From JBGOUV01 sp041477815 (lineage in GTDB: Bacteria > Acidobacteriota > Terriglobia > Bryobacterales > JACQDG01), in contig JBGOUV010000227.1 of NCBI GenBank assembly GCA_041477815.1, positions 1 through 11,224 on the forward strand: a DNA stretch of 11,224 nucleotides. The letters run 5' to 3'. The position numbers and the translations under genes are program-made. Below the pieces are notes generated by a model. That model did no database searches, was not told the DNA's origin, and saw only the letters and a program-made list of their open reading frames with translations. The number at the start of each line of letters is the position of its first letter. Position 1 is the stretch's first letter. Below, in pieces: positions 6,351 to 11,224 of this stretch.

Positions 6351-8597
6351 ATGCTCGACACCCTCCAGCTCCTCGACCATATCAACCGGCTCCCCCACGG
6401 CCGGGCCGGCTACAAGCAACTGGTCCGGGAGCTGGGCGTCAAGGGCGAAGACCGCCGCGAGCTGGACCGCTTGCTGGAGCAGCTTGTCCAGCGCGGCCGC
6501 CTCATCGAGCCCCGCTCCGGCCACTACATTCTGACCGACCGCCAGAACGAATACGTGGCCGGCCGCTTGAGCCTCCACCGCGACGGCTACGGCTTCCTGA
6601 TCCGCGACCAGCCGGGCGCCGAGGACATCTACGTGAAGGCGGATTCGCTCGCCGCCGCCATGAACGGCGACCGCGTCCTGGTGCAGCTCACCCGCGCCGG
6701 CGCCACCGACGGCCGCCTGGTCCGCATCCTGTCGCGCGCCCACCCGGAGGTGGTGGGCCAGTTCCGCTACCACCCCCGCGGCAGCTTCGTCATCCCCTAC
6801 GATGACAAGATCCGCGACCATATCTCCATCCCCCGCGGCGCCGAGATTCCTCCACCCGCCCCCCAGCAGCACCGCTTGGGCGATGTCCCCTCCGTCGAGG
6901 TAGCCGGAGCCGAGGAGTTGGACGGCGCCGTGGTGAACGTCGAGCTGACGCAGTTCCCCTCCAACACCGAGTCCGCCGCCGGGCGCGTCATCGAGATCCT
7001 GGGCTGGCCCGGCGACTTCGGCATCGATGTCGAGATCGTCATCCGCAAGCACCACCTGCCCCACCGCTTTCCCCCCGAGGTCCTGGGCGAGGCGGAGGCG
7101 ATCCCCGCCGTCCTGCCGGCCCCGGAGATCGCCCGCCGCCGCGACTTCCGCCCGCTCGACATCGTCACCATCGACGGCGAAACCGCCCGCGACTTCGACG
7201 ACGCCGTCTGGGTCGAGCGTCTCCCCAGCGGACACTTCCAGCTCCAGGTCCACATCGCCGACGTCGCCCACTATGTCCCCCAGGGTTCTACGCTGGATCG
7301 CGAAGCCCGCCTGCGCGGCACCAGCGTCTACTTCCCCGACCGCGCCGTCCCCATGCTCCCCTACGAGCTCTCGACCGGCCTCTGCTCCCTGAACCCCCAG
7401 GTCGACCGGCTCGTGCTGTCGGTGGTCCTCGAGCTCGACCGCCAGGGCGACGTAGTTTCAACGGACTTTTCGGAGGGCGTCATCCGCAGCGCCGAGCGCA
7501 TGACCTACACGGATGTCAATCTCCTCCTGGAAGGCGACGCGGGCCTCCGCCAGCGCTACGCCGCGCTGGTCCCCCGCTTCGAGACCATGGCCGAGCTGGC
7601 CGAGATCCTCAACCGCCGCCGCCACAAGCGCGGCTCTATCGACTTCGACCTTCCCGAGCCGGTCATCGAGTTCGACGAGCAAGGACTGGTCAAATCCATC
7701 GTGCGCTCGGAGCGCAACCAAGCCCACCGCCTCATCGAGGAGTTCATGCTGACAGCCAACGAGGCGGTGGCGACGCTTCTGGAGCAGAAGGTAGAAGCCT
7801 CGATCTACCGCATCCACGAAAAGCCCGACCCCAAGCGCGTCATGGACTTCGAACAGCTTGCCACTACCTTCGGCTACTCTCTAGGACTCGGCCCCCTCCG
7901 CGCCCGCGACCTCGGCCCAACCGTCCGCCACCGCGACCACAGCAAGACCCGCCGCGCCATCGTCGTTCCCGATACCGACGTCCCCATCACCTCGCGCCAC
8001 TATCAGAAGCTCATCGCCCGCATCGCCGGCAAACCCGAGGAGCGCATCCTGAGCTACCTGATGCTGCGGTCCCTCAAGCAGGCCCGCTACAGCGAGGAGA
8101 ACGCCGGCCACTTCGCCCTCGCCTCGGGCTGCTACACACACTTCACCTCCCCCATCCGCCGCTACCCCGACCTGATCGTCCACCGCCTGCTCAAGGGTTA
8201 TCTCCACAACTCCCCCGCCCGCCTCACCGAAGGCCACCTCCACACCATAGCCGAGGAATGCTCTTTCACCGAACGCCGCGCCGCCGACGCCGAGCGCGAG
8301 TTGATGGACTGGAAAAAGGCCCGCTTCATGGAAGAACACCTGGGCGACGAGTTCGAGGGCATCGTCGTCAACGTCATGCGCTTCGGCCTGTTTGTGGAGC
8401 TGCTCGACCTCTTCATCGAAGGTCTCGTCCCCATCGAGACCCTGACCGGCGACCGCTACACCTGGCGCGAAAACCAGCGGGCCATCATCGGCGACCGCAA
8501 GAAGCGCAAGTTCTCGGTGGGGGACCGTCTGAGGGTGCGGGTGGACCGCGTCGAAGCCGACCGGCACCGGGTGCTGTTTTCGTGGCTGCCCGAGTAG
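6351..8597 (+). CDS. rnr: Ribonuclease R (RNB-family 3'-5' exoribonuclease)
   Basis: The 748-residue protein degrades structured RNA processively from the 3' end in the cytoplasm. Its domain order is that of RNase R: an N-terminal winged-helix-like segment (1-55), cold-shock-like OB domains (about 68-235), the RNB catalytic domain (about 260-610) and a C-terminal S1 domain from about 665 (GDEFEGIVVNVMRFGLFVEL). The metal-binding aspartates sit in TIDGETARDFDDAV (D275, D281, D283, D284), and the conserved FTSPIRRYPDL is at 598-608. It lacks the lysine-rich tail of the Escherichia coli enzyme and is somewhat shorter. ATG 6351 is chosen because the protein begins as expected there (MLDTLQLLDHI); an upstream in-frame GTG at 6207 would add 48 residues of non-homologous sequence from the overlapping gene. 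No clear Shine-Dalgarno site is seen. It starts 20 bp after the previous stop. The gene is markedly C-rich, unlike both neighbours. Confidence 0.93.
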   Translation: MLDTLQLLDHINRLPHGRAGYKQLVRELGVKGEDRRELDRLLEQLVQRGRLIEPRSGHYILTDRQNEYVAGRLSLHRDGYGFLIRDQPGAEDIYVKADSLAAAMNGDRVLVQLTRAGATDGRLVRILSRAHPEVVGQFRYHPRGSFVIPYDDKIRDHISIPRGAEIPPPAPQQHRLGDVPSVEVAGAEELDGAVVNVELTQFPSNTESAAGRVIEILGWPGDFGIDVEIVIRKHHLPHRFPPEVLGEAEAIPAVLPAPEIARRRDFRPLDIVTIDGETARDFDDAVWVERLPSGHFQLQVHIADVAHYVPQGSTLDREARLRGTSVYFPDRAVPMLPYELSTGLCSLNPQVDRLVLSVVLELDRQGDVVSTDFSEGVIRSAERMTYTDVNLLLEGDAGLRQRYAALVPRFETMAELAEILNRRRHKRGSIDFDLPEPVIEFDEQGLVKSIVRSERNQAHRLIEEFMLTANEAVATLLEQKVEASIYRIHEKPDPKRVMDFEQLATTFGYSLGLGPLRARDLGPTVRHRDHSKTRRAIVVPDTDVPITSRHYQKLIARIAGKPEERILSYLMLRSLKQARYSEENAGHFALASGCYTHFTSPIRRYPDLIVHRLLKGYLHNSPARLTEGHLHTIAEECSFTERRAADAERELMDWKKARFMEEHLGDEFEGIVVNVMRFGLFVELLDLFIEGLVPIETLTGDRYTWRENQRAIIGDRKKRKFSVGDRLRVRVDRVEADRHRVLFSWLPE

Positions 8598-8612
8598 CCG
8601 TGAATCGGGACG

Positions 8613-8618
8613 TAGAAT
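8613..8618 (+). promoter_or_regulatory. Candidate -10 box (TAGAAT) ahead of the toxin-like relic
   Basis: TAGAAT is identical to the box before the metallohydrolase. Its 3' end is 6 bases before GTG 8625, so a transcript starting at the usual distance would begin at or near that GTG, as in leaderless messages. No Shine-Dalgarno sequence is present. No convincing -35 hexamer is visible. Confidence 0.3.
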
Positions 8619-8624
8619 CAATGA

Positions 8625-8748
8625 GTGGAGATTCACGAGTTCATCTGGTCCGATGGATCGAGTTGACCACATTGCCCGTTACAGGGTGCAACCCGAAGAA
8701 GTGGAGGAAGTTTGTTTTGGCCAAGCCGTGGTCCGGCGCGGTCTTTAG
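8625..8748 (+). pseudogene. Frameshifted, truncated relic resembling a BrnT/DUF4258-like toxin
   Basis: From GTG 8625 the frame reads VEIHEFIWSDGSS and stops at TGA 8664. One frame over, from 8656, it continues as DRV then DHIARYRVQPEEVEEVCFG, then QAVVRRGL to TAG 8746-8748. Removing a single base of the GG at 8655-8656 joins them without a gap into IWSD-DRV-DHIAR. The pattern IHEFxW(D)...xHIARHxVxPEEVEEVCFG is that of a small family I know as BrnT-like or DUF4258-like RNase toxins. Intact members are roughly 80-100 residues; the second half, a beta-rich segment ending in an ITAR(D/E)M-like motif, cannot be found here in any frame. So the copy seems dead by both frameshift and truncation. No antitoxin gene is seen next to it. 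The family assignment is from memory of the motif only; a sequencing error could explain the shift but not the missing C-terminus. Confidence 0.55.
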
Positions 8749-8847
8749 TCCGCTTACGCCTGCGCATATCCGGCGTGTCATCGAGAAAGGGCCGCACTTG
8801 GCAACTGTCCGTGGTACGTTCTCATCACCGCGGTCGCAGCAGCTCTC

Positions 8848-8889
8848 TGTCCGGGCGGGGCTTGCTGTGGCGATTGTCCCGCCTGACAA
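8848..8889 (+). promoter_or_regulatory. Overlapping inverted repeats upstream of the enolase-superfamily gene
   Basis: TTGTC (8874-8878) and GACAA (8885-8889) are exact inverted repeats 6 bases apart, the size of an operator for a dimeric regulator. The right half also pairs with an upstream arm: TGTC (8848-8851) plus GGCGGG (8854-8859) against CCCGCC (8878-8883) plus GACA (8885-8888), with a small bulge and an 18-base loop. The site ends 41 bp before ATG 8931. No T-run follows, so it is not a classical terminator. Function is unproven. Confidence 0.3.
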
Positions 8890-8930
8890 GTATCGGTGGC
8901 TGGTGATGGCGGGTGTGATAGCTTGGGGCC

Positions 8931-10127
8931 ATGAGGATTACCGAGGTGGAGGCGTTCTTGATGTCGTACGTTCTGCCGGAACCCTTGAAACTGGCCTTCT
9001 GGGGAGGCGAACGAACCATCCTGAAGCGGGACGCGATGCTGGTGAAGATCTCGACCGATGGGGGATTGGTGGGGTATGGGCCGGGGGCGGGGTCGGAGGT
9101 GGCGCAGAAGGAGATTGTGGAGGAGGTGCGGCCTCGGCTGGTCGGCCAGGACCCGGCGAGATGGCTGGAATTGCGGGGACTGGCTGGGGCGGCGGAGGTG
9201 GCCTTGCTGGACTTGGCCGGGAAGGCGGAAGGACGGCCGGTGTCGGAGCTGTTGGGTGGACGCGTCCGGGACCGGATTCGGTTGTATGGAAGCGGGGGGA
9301 TGTATATGCCGCCCGAGAAGTACGCCGAGGAGGCGGCGGCCATTGCGGGGAGGGGGTTCGGGGCGTACAAGATGCGGCCGGGGATCGGGCCGGAAGGGGA
9401 TCTGGAGGCCGTGGCGCAGATTCGAAAGGCTGTGGGACCGGAGGTCGGCTTGATGATCGACGCCCACACCTGGTGGCGCATGGGGGACCGCAACTATTCG
9501 TTCGAGCAGGTGTCGCAACTGTATCGGGAGATGGCGGCGCACCGTCCGGTGTGGCTCGAGGAACCGCTGCCGCCGGAGGATCACGAGGCGTATCGGCGGC
9601 TGCGCCGGCAGGGGTCCTTCGGGCTGGCCTCGGGGGAGCATGAGCAGACCCTGGAGGGGTTCTTAGATCTCATCACGACTCAAGCAGTGGATTACGTGCA
9701 GGCGGATGTCTGCTGCCAGGGTGGATTCGCCATGGGCGAGAAGCTCTTCGCGGCTGCGGCGGAGCACGGGGTGGAGTTCGCGTTTCATAGTTGGGGAACG
9801 CAATTAGAGGTGTTGGCGGCGGCGCATCTCGGCATCACGCGGCCGGAGTCGGTGGTGTCCTGGCTGGAGTTTCCGTGTCACGGGCGGGGAAAGCGGCCGG
9901 GGATGTACCGGTTCGACCTGGCGGAGGACATTCTGGCGGAGCCGCTGCCTATCGAAAGCGGCTATCTGACCGTGCCGCGGACGCCCGGACTGGGGGTGCA
10001 GGTGGACGAAACGGTGGTGCACCGCTATCCGCACCGGCCGGGTCCGTGGTCCTACTTCCGTTTGGATTCTCCGGCTACGACCTACGCGGTCGTGTCGGAC
10101 CATAGCGTCAAGTTCGTGGCGGTGTAA
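8931..10127 (+). CDS. Mandelate racemase/muconate lactonizing (enolase superfamily) protein, probable sugar-acid dehydratase
   Basis: This 398-residue protein has the enolase-superfamily layout: an N-terminal capping domain (1-125, with LVKISTDGGLVGYG and the EVALLDLAGKAEGRPVSELLGG segment) and a modified TIM barrel. Predicted Mg2+ ligands are D177 (MIDAHT), E210 or E211 (WLEEP) and E236 (SGEHE). Catalytic candidates are K147 in YKMRPG, the pair D259 (QADVC) and H286 (FHSWGT), and H179 two residues after the first ligand. Most mandelate racemase-group enzymes have DxN at that place; DxH together with a late His recalls galactonate-type dehydratases, so dehydration of an aldonic acid is a reasonable guess. 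The substrate cannot be read from sequence. ATG 8931 gives a standard N-terminus (MRITEVEAFL). No Shine-Dalgarno is evident. Its stop overlaps the next start (TAATG). Confidence 0.85.
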   Translation: MRITEVEAFLMSYVLPEPLKLAFWGGERTILKRDAMLVKISTDGGLVGYGPGAGSEVAQKEIVEEVRPRLVGQDPARWLELRGLAGAAEVALLDLAGKAEGRPVSELLGGRVRDRIRLYGSGGMYMPPEKYAEEAAAIAGRGFGAYKMRPGIGPEGDLEAVAQIRKAVGPEVGLMIDAHTWWRMGDRNYSFEQVSQLYREMAAHRPVWLEEPLPPEDHEAYRRLRRQGSFGLASGEHEQTLEGFLDLITTQAVDYVQADVCCQGGFAMGEKLFAAAAEHGVEFAFHSWGTQLEVLAAAHLGITRPESVVSWLEFPCHGRGKRPGMYRFDLAEDILAEPLPIESGYLTVPRTPGLGVQVDETVVHRYPHRPGPWSYFRLDSPATTYAVVSDHSVKFVAV

Positions 10128-11092
10128 TGAGGTTCTGGGTGTGGGCAGTCAGTCTGCTTCTGGCCGACCCGGCAGGTCTGGAGCGGCAGGCGTTTCGGGC
10201 GTACCAGCAGCGGGACTGGGCGGAGGCCGTTCGCCTCTACGACGCCTACCATGCGGCCACCGCAGGAACTCCTTCTACCTACGACAACCTGGGCGTGGCA
10301 TTGACCAGCTTGGGCCGCCTCCACCAGGCCGAAGCGGCTTTGCGGAAAGCCGTCCAACTGGAGCCGCAGCACCGCTGGGCTTACAACCACCTGGGGTTCG
10401 TGTTGCGGGAGCAGGGACGGATAACCGACGCGATCGGGATGTTCGAGCGGCAGATCCGCATCAGTCCCCAGGACCCGTACGCCTACCGGAACCTGGCCGG
10501 CGCCCTGGCCCAGGAGGGCCGTTTCGAGGAGGCCGAGGCGGTCGCGGCCGAGCACGAGCGCCGGACCTACGAGCGCGGCGCGGTCTACATCGACTTGGCC
10601 TGCACGCTGAACTCGAGGCGGAATCCCGAGCAGGCGAAAAAGTATCTGGACCAGGCGCGCGGGGCGGGTGTGGAGCGGTCGCTGCTGGCCCAGGAGACCG
10701 CGCATTACTACCTGGCGCTCGACGACCTGCCTAGGGCCGAGGAGCAGTACCGCCAGCTCGCCGAATACCGGCCCCAGGACCCCGTGGTAGCGTTGCGCCT
10801 GGGCGCCCTGTATTTCCAGATGGGCCGGCTGGACCAGGCCGCGGCCGCCTTTGGAAGGGTGATTTCGGTAGATGCCGCCGACCGGGTCACGCTGCGGCTG
10901 ACCGCTAATACCAGCAAGACAGTGCCGCTGGCCGAGCTGCGGGCGAAGCCGGGTCCCGGTCCGTTGGGGGACCTGCCGGTGGACCTGGGACGGGCCGCTC
11001 TGCTGGTGCGAGCCCGGGACCGGCGCGGTTCGGCGTGCGCGGAGTTTGTGGCGGCCGAGAAGACGGCGGTGGCGGAGGCTTGGTGCCGGTAA
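10127..11092 (+). CDS. TPR-repeat protein, possibly exported or membrane-anchored
   Basis: This 321-residue protein is built almost wholly of TPRs, helical repeats that bind proteins. About six or seven units can be marked: 18-43 (QAFRAYQQRDWAEAVRLYD), 50-83 (TYDNLGVALTSLGRLHQAE, ending AVQLEP), 84-117 (AYNHLGFVLREQGRITDAI), 118-145, 152-182, 187-215 and 217-250 (ALRLGALYFQMGRLDQAAA). The first 14 residues (MRFWVWAVSLLLAD) are hydrophobic and may be a short signal peptide or anchor, though the charged region is only one Arg. The last 60 residues are not TPR-like and end in an Arg/Ala-rich stretch that I cannot place. ATG 10127 overlaps the upstream TAA by one base (TAATG), so translation is coupled to the enolase-superfamily protein. 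The partner is unknown. Confidence 0.8.
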   Translation: MRFWVWAVSLLLADPAGLERQAFRAYQQRDWAEAVRLYDAYHAATAGTPSTYDNLGVALTSLGRLHQAEAALRKAVQLEPQHRWAYNHLGFVLREQGRITDAIGMFERQIRISPQDPYAYRNLAGALAQEGRFEEAEAVAAEHERRTYERGAVYIDLACTLNSRRNPEQAKKYLDQARGAGVERSLLAQETAHYYLALDDLPRAEEQYRQLAEYRPQDPVVALRLGALYFQMGRLDQAAAAFGRVISVDAADRVTLRLTANTSKTVPLAELRAKPGPGPLGDLPVDLGRAALLVRARDRRGSACAEFVAAEKTAVAEAWCR

Positions 11093-11224
11093 CGGGAGAG
11101 GGGGGAGGGCAGGGATACAGAGGGCAAGGTTCAGCTTCGGGTGAGATGCGGGCGGACTGCGACTTTTCAGCGGTGTCCTGCTCTTGCTAGCCCGACGTGC
11201 CCCAGGTCTTCGATTCGAGCGAAA
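11093..11224 (+). other. 132-bp end region with no supported gene
   Basis: The region starts with a purine-rich run (near 11094-11120) and shows no hairpin with a T-run, no promoter I trust and no RNA gene. On the minus strand, bases 11223 to 11167 read as an 18-residue open tail ending in a stop; that is too short to call. Confidence 0.4.

Larger units (their letters stand above)
8598..8930 (+). other. 333-bp region without an intact gene
   Basis: Between RNase R and the enolase-superfamily gene I find a TAGAAT box, a frameshifted toxin-like relic (8625-8748) and inverted repeats at 8848-8889. For 8749-8847 I checked three forward frames and saw nothing family-like. Local base composition is more even than in the flanking genes, as expected for decaying sequence. 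Confidence 0.6.

Noticed and set aside
6261..7271. Minus-strand open frame of 336 codons opposite RNase R
   Set aside because: It is a Val/Asp/Gly-rich shadow of the RNase R coding sequence with no domain resemblance.
8641..8889. Minus-strand open frame of 82 codons in the gap
   Set aside because: No family pattern or ribosome binding site; the + strand relic explains the sequence better over 8641-8748.
8258..9643. Long + strand open frame of 461 codons across the RNase R end, the gap and the enolase gene
   Set aside because: It overlaps two well-supported genes in another frame, is Gly/Arg-rich and has no recognisable domain; it is a GC-rich shadow frame.
11167..11223. Minus-strand tail FARIEDLGHVGLARAGHR ending in a stop
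   Set aside because: Eighteen residues at the window edge are too few to separate a real convergent gene end from chance; the sequence beyond 11224 would decide.

Overview
The window is GC-rich and every gene I can support lies on the + strand. The protein families suggest an acidobacterium, most likely of the Solibacter/Bryobacter type (Bryobacterales). The main reason is the protein at 4630-6330, whose N-terminal KEY...FDPR.DPIVRVEARRLR module joined to a TolB-like domain and TPRs is very common in that group. This placement is an inference from family knowledge, not from a database search.

Layout. Positions 1-3216 look like the end of an exopolysaccharide or surface-glycan cluster: the last 30 codons of a GT4-type glycosyltransferase, a heparinase II/III-family protein, and a WecA/MraY-type polyprenyl-phosphate sugar-1-phosphate transferase with an unusually long soluble C-terminal tail. 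A 181-bp intergenic region with two perfect or near-perfect hairpins, a TAGAAT box and a strong Shine-Dalgarno sequence follows. Next is an exported amidohydrolase/deacetylase-family metallohydrolase (3398-4633), coupled by a GTGA overlap to the TolB-like/TPR regulator-like protein (4630-6330). Twenty bases later comes ribonuclease R (6351-8597).

Positions 8598-8930 hold no intact gene. They contain a TAGAAT box, a frameshifted and truncated relic that resembles a BrnT/DUF4258-like toxin, and inverted repeats upstream of the next gene. The final pair is an enolase-superfamily (mandelate racemase/muconate lactonizing) protein, probably a sugar-acid dehydratase, joined by a TAATG overlap to a small exported or membrane-anchored TPR protein. 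The last 132 bases carry no gene I can support.

How the genes fit together. The first three form a coherent glycan assembly unit. The metallohydrolase/TPR pair and the enolase/TPR pair each couple a small-molecule enzyme to a TPR protein, which hints at substrate handling plus a scaffold or sensor, but no pathway can be assigned. RNase R is a housekeeping gene with no evident link to its neighbours.

The most interesting signals are the toxin-like relic with a promoter box spaced as for a leaderless transcript, an in-frame A_AAA_AAG slippery heptamer in the TPR gene whose -1 frame runs without a stop into RNase R, and sharp reversals of G/C strand bias between co-directional genes. I see no clearly new defence or mobile system.
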